Source of the DNA: Clostridiales bacterium
GTDB taxonomy: Bacteria > Bacillota_A > Clostridia > Saccharofermentanales > Saccharofermentanaceae
Length of the DNA stretch: 64,000 nt
Direction: 5' to 3'
Assembly (NCBI GenBank): GCA_024695545.1
Contig: JAILHZ010000156.1
Coordinates: 17,967 to 81,966 of the forward strand
In this document: one piece after another, positions 43,571 through 52,239 of the stretch
Numbering within the stretch: position 1 is the stretch's first letter
Layout: each line of letters starts with the position of its first letter
Position numbers and translations under genes: made by a program
The notes under the pieces: model-generated
Databases searched by the model: none
What the model was told of the DNA's origin: nothing
What the model saw: the letters and a program-made list of their open reading frames with translations, nothing else

Positions 43571-43733
43571 ATTGTCTTTAACCTCCTTATAAGATTTTAA
43601 AACCCTTATGCCGTAAGACATAAGGGTCAAAGTCATTCACTTGATAAGCGATAAACTTCATCTCCTCGGCGGCTGTCCGTTACGGACAACGGCTGTCTTA
43701 GGCATGAAAGATATTTAATTGTTAGTTTAAGAA
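43571..43733 (-). promoter_or_regulatory. L10 leader with attenuator hairpin
   Basis: The 163-base gap before rplJ holds a hairpin with GTTGTCCGTAACGGACAGC, a CCGCCGAGGAGATGAAG stretch like the L10-binding part of the known rplJ leader, and a last hairpin ACCCTTATG-TCTTACGG-CATAAGGGT (43602-43627) followed by TTTTAAAA, which looks like a terminator. Known biology: L10(L12)4 binds the leader and represses rplJL. Confidence 0.7.
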
Positions 43734-44426
43734 TCAGATGTACTTCTGAGAGTTGATCTTGATTCCGGGACCCATCGTTGTAGCGATGGTAGCATTCTTA
43801 AAATACTGTCCCTTTGCCGCAGCGGGCTTCGCCTTGGCAATAGCCTCCATCAGAGCGTTAAGGTTCTCAAGGAGCTTCTCTTCTCCGAACGAGACCTTGC
43901 CGATGGGGCAGTGGATGATATTGGTCTTATCAAGACGATACTCGACCTTACCGGCCTTGATATCGTTGATAGCCTTAGTAACATCCATCGTAACAGTTCC
44001 GGACTTGGGGTTAGGCATCAATCCCTTAGGTCCCAAAACCTTACCGATACGTCCTACAACACCCATCATGTCGGGAGTTGCAACAACTGCATCAAAGTCA
44101 AACCAGTTCTCCTGCTGGATCTTCTGGACCATATCCTCGGCACCGACAAAATCAGCACCTGCCGCTGCAGCCTCATCAGCCTTGGGACCCTTGGCGAATA
44201 CGAGGACCTTCTTGGTCTTACCTGTTCCGTGAGGAAGGACTACCGCGCCTCTGACCTGCTGATCGGCATGACGGGAGTCAACGCCCAAACGGACATGAAG
44301 CTCTACTGTCTCATCAAACTTTGCCTTACCTGTCTGTGCAACAAGCTTAACTGCCTCGGAAGGATCGTAAGTTGTCGATCTGTCAACGAGCTTGGCAAGT
44401 TCTTGATATCTCTTACCTTTCTTCAT
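43734..44426 (-). CDS. rplA: 50S ribosomal protein L1
   Basis: 230 residues, the L1 stalk protein that helps deacylated tRNA leave the E site. Recognised by [36 protein letters not shown] and [13 protein letters not shown]. Normal length. It follows rplK by 17 bases in the conserved order. Confidence 0.98.
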   Translation of the reverse strand: MKKGKRYQELAKLVDRSTTYDPSEAVKLVAQTGKAKFDETVELHVRLGVDSRHADQQVRGAVVLPHGTGKTKKVLVFAKGPKADEAAAAGADFVGAEDMVQKIQQENWFDFDAVVATPDMMGVVGRIGKVLGPKGLMPNPKSGTVTMDVTKAINDIKAGKVEYRLDKTNIIHCPIGKVSFGEEKLLENLNALMEAIAKAKPAAAKGQYFKNATIATTMGPGIKINSQKYI

Positions 44427-44443
44427 CTACGATTCTCCTTCCT

Positions 44444-44872
44444 TTAGTCTCTTGTTACGACGATACCCATCGATCTTGCGGTACCTGCAACCATCTCGGC
44501 GCAAGTGTCGATCGAAGAAGCATTAACGTCGGGCATCTTGATCGCAGCGATCTTCTTGCACTCTTCGAAGGAGATCGTAGCAACCTTATCCTTGTTGGGC
44601 TTACCTGAACCCGATTCGATGTTGCAGGCCTTCTTAAGAAGTACCGGCACCGGAGGAGTCTTGGTAATGAAAGTGAAGGAACGGTCGGCATAAACTGTAA
44701 TGATTACAGGAATGACGAGACCTGCGTCCTTAGCTGTTCTCTCATTAAACTCTTTAACGAACTGCGCGATGTTGATACCGTGCTGTCCGAGAGCTGGTCC
44801 TACCGGCGGCGCGGGTGTAGCTTTGCCTGCAGGGATCTGAAGTTTTACATAACCTGCAATTTTCTTAGCCAT
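44444..44872 (-). CDS. rplK: 50S ribosomal protein L11
   Basis: 142 residues from the ATG at 44870-44872, fixed by GGGAGG eight bases upstream (a GTG three codons earlier would overlap this site). It forms the GTPase centre base with 23S r[27 protein letters not shown] carries the thiopeptide-contact prolines, and the C-terminal part ends in [13 protein letters not shown]. Confidence 0.98.
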   Translation of the reverse strand: MAKKIAGYVKLQIPAGKATPAPPVGPALGQHGINIAQFVKEFNERTAKDAGLVIPVIITVYADRSFTFITKTPPVPVLLKKACNIESGSGKPNKDKVATISFEECKKIAAIKMPDVNASSIDTCAEMVAGTARSMGIVVTRD

Positions 44873-44926
44873 AACGGCCACCTCCCAATTAATTATTAAC
44901 TGTGCGCGTTGTGCGCTTACAGTTTC

Positions 44927-45499
44927 TTAGATCTTCTCGACCTGTGTAAAGTCGAGGTATACAGGTGTCTCACGGCCGAACATGGTGAGCTTGACCTTAA
45001 CCTGCTGCTTCTCGTTGTTCATCTCTTCCACGACACAGACGGACTCTGCAAAAGGACCGCTCAATACGCGGATGGTGCTTCCGACATCGTAATCGACCTC
45101 GGGAACCCAATCCGTCTCGATGCCCATGGACATAAGATCACTGTCTGTTACGGGAAGGGGCTTGTTGGGATTTGTAGATACAAAACCCGTTACGCCTCTT
45201 GTGTTCCTGATGAGATACCACAGTTCCTTGTCGGATGTGGAAGGCTCTTCATCTCTTCCGAGCGTATCGAATCCGCTGACGAACTTGATGAATACATACC
45301 CGGGGTACTTCTTCCTCTTGACGGGCTTCTTCTTGCCGTCCTTGATCTCGATTATATCTTCGGTCGGAATGAAGATATCCTGGATGATATCCTGCATGCC
45401 CCTGTTGGCTATAGTCTTCTCGAGCAAGGTCTTGACCTTGTTCTCATAGCCGGAATATGTGTGAACTACGTACCACTTGGCTTCTTTCTCTTCAGCCAT
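44927..45499 (-). CDS. nusG: Transcription factor NusG
   Basis: 190 residues from the ATG at 45497-45499; the longer frame overlaps secE. The NGN domain starts with KWYVVHTYSGYENKVKTLLE and includes KKYPGYVFIKF; the KOW domain carries DVGSTIRVLSGPFAESVCVV. It binds RNA polymerase and modulates pausing and Rho or ribosome coupling. It lies one base after secE. Confidence 0.97.
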   Translation of the reverse strand: MAEEKEAKWYVVHTYSGYENKVKTLLEKTIANRGMQDIIQDIFIPTEDIIEIKDGKKKPVKRKKYPGYVFIKFVSGFDTLGRDEEPSTSDKELWYLIRNTRGVTGFVSTNPNKPLPVTDSDLMSMGIETDWVPEVDYDVGSTIRVLSGPFAESVCVVEEMNNEKQQVKVKLTMFGRETPVYLDFTQVEKI

Positions 45500-45500
45500 A

Positions 45501-45854
45501 TTACGCCTCACTTTCGGCAGACTCTTCCGCCGCCTCTGTCTGTTCTGCTTCGGTCTGCTCAGCCTCTGTTTCTTCAGGCTCGATCTCGATAGCTTCAGGA
45601 GCCGCCGTTATTTCAGCGGAAGTCTCTGAGGGCTGTACCTCATCATAGAAGTTCGCCTTGTCGAGGATCCATCTTCCGCCCATGGATATAACGCTTAAGA
45701 AGACCGCAAAGAAAACTATGACCGCGAGAACAACAGCTGATGTATTACGAAGCTTCTCCTTTGTCGGCCACACGGACTTCTTGAGCTCCTGACGGACCTC
45801 CTTAAAGACCTGCGCTATCTTCTGGAAAACGTTTTTCTTTGACTTGTCAGCCAT
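45501..45854 (-). CDS. secE: Preprotein translocase SecE with acidic tail
   Basis: 117 residues. The SecE core is normal: the amphipathic helix VFKEVRQELKKSVWPTKEKLRN and one membrane helix (SAVVLAVIVFFAVFLSVIS). After the helix comes an unusual extracellular tail of about 50 residues rich in Glu, Ala and Thr (ETEAEQTEAEQTEAAEE), absent from typical SecE of 60-75 residues. The ATG shares one base with the rpmG stop. Confidence 0.93.
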   Translation of the reverse strand: MADKSKKNVFQKIAQVFKEVRQELKKSVWPTKEKLRNTSAVVLAVIVFFAVFLSVISMGGRWILDKANFYDEVQPSETSAEITAAPEAIEIEPEETEAEQTEAEQTEAAEESAESEA

Positions 45855-46018
45855 TACTTGGTCTCCTTGTGTACCGTATGCTTACGGCAGAAAGGGCAAT
45901 ACTTCTTGAGCTCTAATCTCTCGGTAGTGTTCTTCTTATTCTTATATGTCTGATAATTTCTTCTCTTGCACTCTTCACAAGCGAGTGTAAGCTTATCTCT
46001 GACATCAGCCTTAGCCAT
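45854..46018 (-). CDS. rpmG: 50S ribosomal protein L33
   Basis: 54 residues, reading [20 protein letters not shown] and ending [14 protein letters not shown]. Two Cys pairs (CEEC and CPFC) mark the zinc-binding form of L33. CGGAGGAGCTAGGTT precedes the ATG. It is the first gene of the rpmG-secE-nusG-rplKAJL cluster, the usual Firmicutes order. Confidence 0.97.
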   Translation of the reverse strand: MAKADVRDKLTLACEECKRRNYQTYKNKKNTTERLELKKYCPFCRKHTVHKETK

Positions 46019-46077
46019 AACCTAGCTCCTCCGTTTTCTACACAATAAAAAAAGACCTTGCGGCTTTTTGCTCGAAG

Positions 46078-46106
46078 ATAATACCACGGTATAAGGGTTA
46101 AGTCAA
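46078..46106 (-). promoter_or_regulatory. rpmG-secE-nusG promoter
   Basis: Minus strand: TTGACT (46101-46106), 17 bases, TATTAT (46078-46083). The leader has a short AAAGCC-GCAA-GGTCTTT hairpin with a T run (about 46045-46066), a possible attenuator. Confidence 0.8.
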
Positions 46107-46125
46107 TGAGTTTTTCGCTTGGCCG

Positions 46126-46917
46126 TTAACGGGCGGATGCCGTGCTCCTTAGCACCGTGCGGAAAAAGAAGATATCCGCATCCTCATCGGGATCAAAGAT
46201 ACTTCTGTCAGCCTCTATCCTCTCGGTGACTACCGCCGAGCCGTCCCGGTAAAACAGGAAATGTCCGTCTGATTCAGGGTATTTGTAACAGCTGGACCTC
46301 GAATCGGGATCAAAATAGACAAGTCCGTCCCATCCGTACACCGCGCCCACATCGCAGTTTTCCGCCATCTCATACGCCGCGTTCGTATCCTCTTCCATGC
46401 ACCCGGAATAACAGGATCGTATGTCCGCCGTGATTATCGGAGCAGACTGTATCTGCCCCAGCAGTTCGAAGTCGGCGATGTTTATGCCCTCGTATCCGTC
46501 ATACGGATCAAGCAGCAGGCCTCCCTCATTCCCGTGACATTCGATTATGAGATTGTCCACGCCTCTGTACAGCTCAAGACTGTTAACCGTTCCGTCCGCA
46601 TTCATACTCTTCATATTCTGCCAGAACAGATTAAACTCATCCCAGCTGTCGATATGAAGGGTCATCCACTCCATGCCCGCTTCATCCAGCAGCTGTTCGT
46701 AAACCGCGACTTCATCGCTGAACACGTCTTCGCCGTCATAGTCTTCGCCCACTATGATGTAATTGATAAGAGGATTTACGGCATAAGGGACCGCATCAGC
46801 CTGATCCGCCGAACCGTCCCCGTCCGTATCCGCAGCAAAGTCTTCCCGGACACTGCCCGCGGAAGCGCCCGTAAAGATGAGCGCGGCGGCGAGTACACAG
46901 GAAGCGGCCGTTATCAA
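46126..46917 (-). CDS. Predicted secreted caspase-fold (clan CD-like) protein
   Basis: 263 residues starting at a TTG that overlaps the hisE stop. Residues 1-21 are a signal peptide ending in ASA. A calcium-loop-like DTDGDGSADQADAVPYAVNP follows. The main domain shows the clan CD pattern: a hydrophobic strand ending in His-Gly (NLIIECHGNEGG) and, about 45 residues later, a strand ending in Cys with small residues (ITADIRSCYSGC). No family was recognised with certainty, so proteolytic activity is an inference. Position at the end of the histidine operon is odd for a secreted protein; the start site could also lie elsewhere. Confidence 0.55.
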   Translation of the reverse strand: MITAASCVLAAALIFTGASAGSVREDFAADTDGDGSADQADAVPYAVNPLINYIIVGEDYDGEDVFSDEVAVYEQLLDEAGMEWMTLHIDSWDEFNLFWQNMKSMNADGTVNSLELYRGVDNLIIECHGNEGGLLLDPYDGYEGINIADFELLGQIQSAPIITADIRSCYSGCMEEDTNAAYEMAENCDVGAVYGWDGLVYFDPDSRSSCYKYPESDGHFLFYRDGSAVVTERIEADRSIFDPDEDADIFFFRTVLRSTASAR

Positions 46918-47192
46918 CTTCTTCTTCCCCGAAGCTCCTTCTCAACATCCTCGAGGGTGATCCCCATATGGACCATAAGAACGAGCAGATGGTATTCGAC
47001 ATCGGCTATCTCCGCGATAACATCGGACTTGCTGCCCTTCGCTGCAGCAATAGCCGTCTCCACGGCTTCCTCGCCGACCTTCTTCGCGATCTTCTCCGTT
47101 CCTGCATCAAGAAGGTAGTTCGTATACGATCCTTCCTGGGGTTCCTTCTGTCTGTTAAGGATAACGTTGTATAGTTCGTTCGTGATGTTCAT
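46914..47192 (-). CDS. hisE: Phosphoribosyl-ATP pyrophosphohydrolase HisE
   Basis: 92 residues, all-alpha MazG-like enzyme for step two of histidine synthesis. Key acidic residues are in KKVGEEAVETAIAA and DVIAEIADVEYHLLVLM. AAAGGGAGACGAACCTT precedes the ATG. In most bacteria with one chain, hisE is fused to hisI; here it is separate and hisI is fused to hisF. Confidence 0.95.
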   Translation of the reverse strand: MNITNELYNVILNRQKEPQEGSYTNYLLDAGTEKIAKKVGEEAVETAIAAAKGSKSDVIAEIADVEYHLLVLMVHMGITLEDVEKELRGRRS

Positions 47193-47211
47193 AAGGTTCG
47201 TCTCCCTTTAT

Positions 47212-48342
47212 TTATTCTTTCGAATCAGCATCCCAATCCTCGAGAGGGGTATAGAAACACGTTCTGTTCCCGGTGTGGCACGCGGCGCCCGTCTGATCTA
47301 TCTTATACAGCAGCGTGTCGCGGTCGCAGTCTATCGAGCACGAGATCACCTTCTGCACATGGCCACTCGTCTCGCCTTTCTTCCAAAGGGTGTTGCGGGA
47401 ACGGGAATAATAATGCATGTATCCGGTCTCCTGCGTTAAGCGAAAAGCTTCATAGTTCATATACGCGACCATGAGGACCTCATTATTCTCATAGTCCTGC
47501 GCCACAACAGGCACCATGCCGTCGGAATTCTTCTTCATATGAGCCCACATGTCAAGCGTCGCGGGGATCTTTCTTACCGGGATCCCTCGCCCCTCAAGAT
47601 AGGTCTTAAGGTCAGATATCTTTATCTCGCCAAAGTGAAAGAGTGAAGCCGCCAGGACAGCATCTGCCTTTCCCTCAACAATGCCGTCGTAAAAATCTTC
47701 CATGCATCCGGCTCCGCCTGAAGCGATGACAGGAACCGGAACTTCATCCGCTATCATGGAGGTTATCTCATTATCAAATCCGGACTTGGTGCCGTCCCTG
47801 TCCATGGATGTAAGCAGGATCTCGCCTGCGCCCAAGCTGACGGCTTCCTTTGCCCACCTGAGGGCATCTAAGCCGGTAGGCTTCGTGCCGCCCGCGATGA
47901 CCACTTCCCATCCCGAAGGGAACTTGTCCTCCTGTCCCTTTCTTCTCTTAACATCGATGGCGACAACTATGCACTGCGCGCCGAACAGTTCCGACGCCTT
48001 CTTTACAAAAGACGGATCCTTGACCGCGGCGGAGTTCAGCGACACCTTATCCGCGCCCGCATTCAGGATCGCCCGTATGTCTTCGACCGTACGTATCCCG
48101 CCGCCTACGGTAAAGGGGATGAACACCTCATCGGCAACGCGCTCCACCATATCGATAACGGTATCACGGGCTTCGAGAGTGGCGGTAATATCCAGGAATA
48201 CCAGCTCATCGGCGCCGGACAGGTTATACTGCTTCGCGCACTCGACCGGGTCACCCGCATCTCTCAGGGATACGAAGTTAACTCCCTTAACGACTCTTCC
48301 GTCTTTGACATCAAGACAGGGTATTATCCTTTTTGTAAGCAC
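47212..48342 (-). CDS. hisF: HisF cyclase fused to HisI cyclohydrolase
   Basis: 376 residues. Residues 1-252 are HisF, the synthase half that makes IGP and [22 protein letters not shown] (first Asp), [29 protein letters not shown] (second Asp) and PVIASGGAG. Residues of about 268-370 are HisI, phosphoribosyl-AMP cyclohydrolase: [36 protein letters not shown], and the zinc/magnesium site [10 protein letters not shown] plus [15 protein letters not shown] start, overlapping hisA by 19 bases. Both domains look intact, so one chain should carry steps three and five. Confidence 0.93.
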   Translation of the reverse strand: MLTKRIIPCLDVKDGRVVKGVNFVSLRDAGDPVECAKQYNLSGADELVFLDITATLEARDTVIDMVERVADEVFIPFTVGGGIRTVEDIRAILNAGADKVSLNSAAVKDPSFVKKASELFGAQCIVVAIDVKRRKGQEDKFPSGWEVVIAGGTKPTGLDALRWAKEAVSLGAGEILLTSMDRDGTKSGFDNEITSMIADEVPVPVIASGGAGCMEDFYDGIVEGKADAVLAASLFHFGEIKISDLKTYLEGRGIPVRKIPATLDMWAHMKKNSDGMVPVVAQDYENNEVLMVAYMNYEAFRLTQETGYMHYYSRSRNTLWKKGETSGHVQKVISCSIDCDRDTLLYKIDQTGAACHTGNRTCFYTPLEDWDADSKE

Positions 48343-49037
48343 GCCTTAAGATCGACCTTTCCTTCGTAAATGGCCTTGCCGACGATCACGCCCGCGCAGC
48401 CTGTCGTTCTGACTTTATCTATGTCTTCGTTGCTCCCGATGCCGCCCGAAGCAATAACATCAAGACCCGTCGATTCGACCATCAGCTTCGTTGAAGAAAC
48501 TGCGGGGCCTGTAAGCATGCCGTCTCTGGCGATATCGGTAAACACTATCGTTTCTGCTCCTATGGACTTCATGATGAGGGCAAATTCCACAGCATCGAGT
48601 CCCGAGCCTTCGGTCCAGCCGTCGACGGCGACCTCCCCGTCCTTGGCGTCGATGCCGATGGCGATCTTATCGCCGTAAAGCTCAAGAGCATTCTCCGTAA
48701 AAGCTCTGTCCCTGACAGCTGCGGTGCCCAGCACACATCTTGATACGCCGTAGTCTTCTATCCATCTTCTTAAAGTATCCATGTTGCGGATGCCGCCGCC
48801 CGTGTCCACCTTGAGTCCGGTCTTCTCCGCAATCTGCCGTATTATCGCGTGGTTTGTCGGAACACCTGTTCTGGCGGCATCGAGATCGACCACATGTATC
48901 CACTGCGCGCCGGCTTCTTTAAATTCCCATGCCTGCGACAGCGGATCATCGTTATAGACAGTGACCTTATCATAGTCACCCTTCAAAAGCCTTACGCACT
49001 TTCCTCCGAGAAGATCTACTGCGGGAAGTATTATCAC
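48324..49037 (-). CDS. hisA: HisA, bacterial type
   Basis: 237 residues from the GTG at 49035-49037, which overlaps the hisH stop (GTGA) and has AAGGAGGATAAAGAA upstream. [52 protein letters not shown] and VIASGGIGS are the standard HisA barrel motifs with both catalytic Asp residues. It isomerises ProFAR to PRFAR. This duplicates the function of the eukaryotic-type HisA at 20035-20823. Confidence 0.97.
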   Translation of the reverse strand: MIILPAVDLLGGKCVRLLKGDYDKVTVYNDDPLSQAWEFKEAGAQWIHVVDLDAARTGVPTNHAIIRQIAEKTGLKVDTGGGIRNMDTLRRWIEDYGVSRCVLGTAAVRDRAFTENALELYGDKIAIGIDAKDGEVAVDGWTEGSGLDAVEFALIMKSIGAETIVFTDIARDGMLTGPAVSSTKLMVESTGLDVIASGGIGSNEDIDKVRTTGCAGVIVGKAIYEGKVDLKACLQKG

Positions 49038-49660
49038 TTCTTTATCCTCCTTGCGAATCTGTCCAGGATCTGAAGACCGGCCTCGCCGCTCTTCTCGGGA
49101 TGAAACTGAGTGGCAAAGAGATTGTCCTTCTGTACTGCGCATACATACTTTATCCCGTAATCGGCATATGCCGCCGCAAAAGCTTTATCCTCCGGATCGC
49201 AATAGAACGAATGGACAAAATACACATAGTCCCCCTCGCGCAGAAGGCTTCCGGTTACATCTTCAAGCTTGTTCCAGCCCATCTGGGGGACCTTCAGTCC
49301 TTTGTCGACAGTAGCCGAAGAAGGAAACTTCCTGACGCTTCCGGGGATCAGATCAAGACCCTTTATATTGCCGTCTTCACCTGCGCCCTCCTCGGACTCG
49401 GAGAACAGAAGCTGCATCCCGAGACAGATCCCGAGCAGGGGCTTCCCTGATGCCGCGAACTTCCTGACGGCAGCATCGAGACCTTTATCCTTAAGAGCTT
49501 CCATCGCGGGAGCAAAAGCTCCCACCCCCGGCAATATCAATGCATCACAGGATGCGATAAACTCAGGATCATCCGTGATCCGGCATTCGCGGTGAATGTA
49601 TTCAAGGGCTTTGCGCACAGAGGCGAGATTGCCCATCTTGTAATCAACGATGCCGATCAA
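49034..49660 (-). CDS. hisH: Imidazole glycerol phosphate synthase glutaminase HisH
   Basis: 208 residues from a TTG at 49658-49660 (AAGGAGATCTGATCAT upstream). Class I glutamine amidotransferase: catalytic Cys in LLGICLGMQLLF, His and Glu in FATQFHPEKSG, oxyanion region LPGVGAFAPAM. It supplies ammonia to HisF. The longer open frame to 49783 runs into purC and is not needed. Confidence 0.96.
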   Translation of the reverse strand: MIGIVDYKMGNLASVRKALEYIHRECRITDDPEFIASCDALILPGVGAFAPAMEALKDKGLDAAVRKFAASGKPLLGICLGMQLLFSESEEGAGEDGNIKGLDLIPGSVRKFPSSATVDKGLKVPQMGWNKLEDVTGSLLREGDYVYFVHSFYCDPEDKAFAAAYADYGIKYVCAVQKDNLFATQFHPEKSGEAGLQILDRFARRIKK

Positions 49661-49664
49661 ATGA

Positions 49665-50546
49665 TCAGATCTCCTTGCCTGTAAGCCTTGAATAGCACTC
49701 GCGGTACTTGCTCGCAGTCTTGTCGATGATCTCCTGTGGCAGGGTCGGCGCGGGATATGCCTTATCCCAGTCGAGCGTCTCAAGCCACTCTCTTAAGAAC
49801 TGCTTGTCAAAGCTCTTCTGGGCATGTCCGGGCTCATAGTCCGCAGCATCCCAGAATCTCGACGAATCAGGTGTAAACATCTCATCACAGACCGTAAGCA
49901 CGCCGTCGATCTTGCCGAACTCGAACTTGGTATCGGCGAGGATCAGACCCTTGGTAAGGGCATAGGCCGATACCTTGTTGTAAAGAGCGATGGAAGAATC
50001 ACGCAGAGCCCTGGCATCTTCTTCGCCGATAAGGTCAATAAGCTGCTCGTAGGTGATGTTGATGTCGTGTCCGCTCTCCTCCTTGGTGGAAGGCGTGAAC
50101 AAAGGCTCGGGCAGTTTATCTCCCTGAACCATGCCCTCGGGCATCTTTACGCCGCCGACGGTTCCGTTCGCCTTATATTCCTTCAGGGCGGAACCCTCGA
50201 GATATCCTCTTACGATGCACTCTGCGGGAAGCATCTGCGCTTTCTTAACGAGCATGGATCTTCCCTCGAGCTGCTCTTTGTACTGATCAAATCCCTGAGG
50301 ATACTTCGATACGTCCGTAGTGATCACGTGGTTCGGGATTATGTCCTTCGTGTAATCAAACCAGAAAGCCGATATCGATGAGAGTACCTTGCCCTTATCG
50401 GGTATCAGTTCGTCGAATACGACATCGAATGCCGATATCCTGTCGGTAACGATAAGAAGAAGGCTGTCGCCCAGGTCATAGATATTCCTTACCTTACCCT
50501 TCGCGAGTATCGGCTTATCTATAAAATCAGTATCCTTGATAAGCAT
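49665..50546 (-). CDS. purC: SAICAR synthase PurC
   Basis: 293 residues, closer in length to the long (yeast Ade1-like) form than to the 240-residue Bacillus form. ILAKGKVRNIYDLGDSLLLI, VTDRISAFDVVF, ECIVRGYLEGSALKEY and LADTKFEFG are family motifs. It joins aspartate to CAIR in purine synthesis. Placement inside the histidine operon links the two pathways, since HisF releases AICAR, the product two steps further on. CGGAGGATATAAAA precedes the ATG. Confidence 0.96.
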   Translation of the reverse strand: MLIKDTDFIDKPILAKGKVRNIYDLGDSLLLIVTDRISAFDVVFDELIPDKGKVLSSISAFWFDYTKDIIPNHVITTDVSKYPQGFDQYKEQLEGRSMLVKKAQMLPAECIVRGYLEGSALKEYKANGTVGGVKMPEGMVQGDKLPEPLFTPSTKEESGHDINITYEQLIDLIGEEDARALRDSSIALYNKVSAYALTKGLILADTKFEFGKIDGVLTVCDEMFTPDSSRFWDAADYEPGHAQKSFDKQFLREWLETLDWDKAYPAPTLPQEIIDKTASKYRECYSRLTGKEI

Positions 50547-50564
50547 TTTTATATCCTCCGTTGA

Positions 50565-51155
50565 TTAGATTGTTCCTTTGGTGGAGATGACCTCTCCTTC
50601 GAATCTCGGATCGATCTCCGTTGCTTCTCTCAAAGCCCTTGCGAGCGCCTTGAACATCGCCTCTGCCTTGTGGTGATCATTGGTTCCGTAAGCGCAGCTG
50701 ATGTGAAGAGTAATGCCTGCATTGTATGCAAACGATCTCATGAACTCCTCGACAAGCTGGGTGTCCATGGCGCCCATCATGTCTCCCGTGAACGCACAGT
50801 CAAATACGATAAAAGGTCTGCCCGATACATCGATCACGGCCTGTCCCAATGCCTCATCCATCGGGATCATTGCCGATCCGTAACGCCTGATGCCGGTCTT
50901 GTCACCGAGAGCCTTATTTACGGCCTGACCAAGAACTATGCCCGTATCTTCGATACTGTGATGCGCATCGACCTGAAGGTCGCCCCTGCAGGTAATATCC
51001 ATATCGATTCCGGAATGCTTGGAAAGCGCCGTCAGCATGTGATCGAAGAATCCGATCCCGGTATCGATCCTGCTGATCCCCTTGCCGTCGAGATCGACCT
51101 TAACGGCAATATCTGTCTCTTTGGTCTTCCTTGTTATCTCAGCCGTTCTTGGCAT
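50565..51155 (-). CDS. hisB: Imidazoleglycerol-phosphate dehydratase HisB
   Basis: 196 residues, monofunctional. The two manganese-binding repeats are FFDHMLTALSKHSG with DAHHSIEDTGI, and SFAYNAGITLHI with GTNDHHKAEA. No histidinol phosphatase domain, so a separate phosphatase must exist. AGGAGGTTAACA precedes the ATG, which lies inside the end of hisC (17-base overlap). Confidence 0.97.
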   Translation of the reverse strand: MPRTAEITRKTKETDIAVKVDLDGKGISRIDTGIGFFDHMLTALSKHSGIDMDITCRGDLQVDAHHSIEDTGIVLGQAVNKALGDKTGIRRYGSAMIPMDEALGQAVIDVSGRPFIVFDCAFTGDMMGAMDTQLVEEFMRSFAYNAGITLHISCAYGTNDHHKAEAMFKALARALREATEIDPRFEGEVISTKGTI

Positions 51156-52239
51156 TGTTAACCTCCTGCCTTACCTCATCGACGAACTCTTCCATGTCCT
51201 CAGGAGTGCCTATTGTGATACGGAGTCTGTCGTCCAGGCCTTCAGTCTTAAAATACCTTACAAGTATACCCCGTGCACGCAGGTTCTTGTATAACGATTC
51301 CGCGTCAATTCCCTCCGGCACCTTCGCGAAAATGAAATTAGCCGACGAATCAGGCACGGAAAAGCCCAGTTCACGCAGAGCCTCCGTGGTATATCTTCTG
51401 GTCGCGATGATCTTATCCGTGCATGCCCTGTGATATGCTTCATCGCGGATGGCACCCGCGGCAAGGACCTGGGCAAGCCTGTCCGTAGGATACGAATTGA
51501 ACGAATCCCTCGCCCTTTTCAAACCCTCGATGAGCTCTTCCGAAGCGACCGCATATCCTACCCTGAGTCCCGCAAGGCTGTAAGACTTTGACATAGTCTT
51601 GACCACGACGAGATTGGGATACCGGGGAAGCAGTGAGACCGCGGTAAAGTAAGGATCCGTAAAATCACCGTAAGCCTCATCTATGACGACGACGGAATCG
51701 GGATTGCCCTTCAGTATCACTTCGATGTCTTCAAGGCTTATCGCCCGCGAAGTAGGAGCGTTCGGATTCGCGATCACGATCCCGCAGTTGGGGATGCCGG
51801 TATAATCGGAAGGATCGAGCCTGAAGTTCTCTCTCAAAGGAATGAGCTCGGACCTTATGTCATAGAATCTCTCGAACACCGGATAAAAGCTGTAAGAGAA
51901 CTCGGGGGACAGGACCGGAAGACTTGTGCGGCTCTCCTTTTCGAAGAAGGTCTGGAAGCACAGCGCGAGGACTTCATCGGATCCATTCCCCGCGAAGATC
52001 TGCGAGGGCAATACGCCCTCCTTCTTTGCAGCCGCTTCCGCAAAGCCGGAAGCATTCGTATCGGGATAAAGCCTCAGATTGGAATAATCGAACGTCCTTA
52101 AGATGACACGCGTCATGGGAGAAGGCGGGTACGGATTCTCGTTGGTGTTGAGCTTTATGACCTGCTCGCCCTTCTTAGGCTGCTCACCTGCGACATAGGG
52201 TTCGATCTCATTTATCTTGCGGTTCCAAAACTTGTTCAT
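51139..52239 (-). CDS. hisC: Histidinol-phosphate aminotransferase HisC
   Basis: 366 residues, PLP-dependent class I/II aminotransferase. The N-terminus has VIKLNTNENPYPPSP, then FAGNGSDEVLAL, ANPNAPTSRAI, VVIDEAYGDF and the lysine motif TMSKSYSLAGLRVGYA. It turns imidazole acetol phosphate into histidinol phosphate. One base overlap with hisD (TAATG). Confidence 0.97.
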   Translation of the reverse strand: MNKFWNRKINEIEPYVAGEQPKKGEQVIKLNTNENPYPPSPMTRVILRTFDYSNLRLYPDTNASGFAEAAAKKEGVLPSQIFAGNGSDEVLALCFQTFFEKESRTSLPVLSPEFSYSFYPVFERFYDIRSELIPLRENFRLDPSDYTGIPNCGIVIANPNAPTSRAISLEDIEVILKGNPDSVVVIDEAYGDFTDPYFTAVSLLPRYPNLVVVKTMSKSYSLAGLRVGYAVASEELIEGLKRARDSFNSYPTDRLAQVLAAGAIRDEAYHRACTDKIIATRRYTTEALRELGFSVPDSSANFIFAKVPEGIDAESLYKNLRARGILVRYFKTEGLDDRLRITIGTPEDMEEFVDEVRQEVNNAKNG

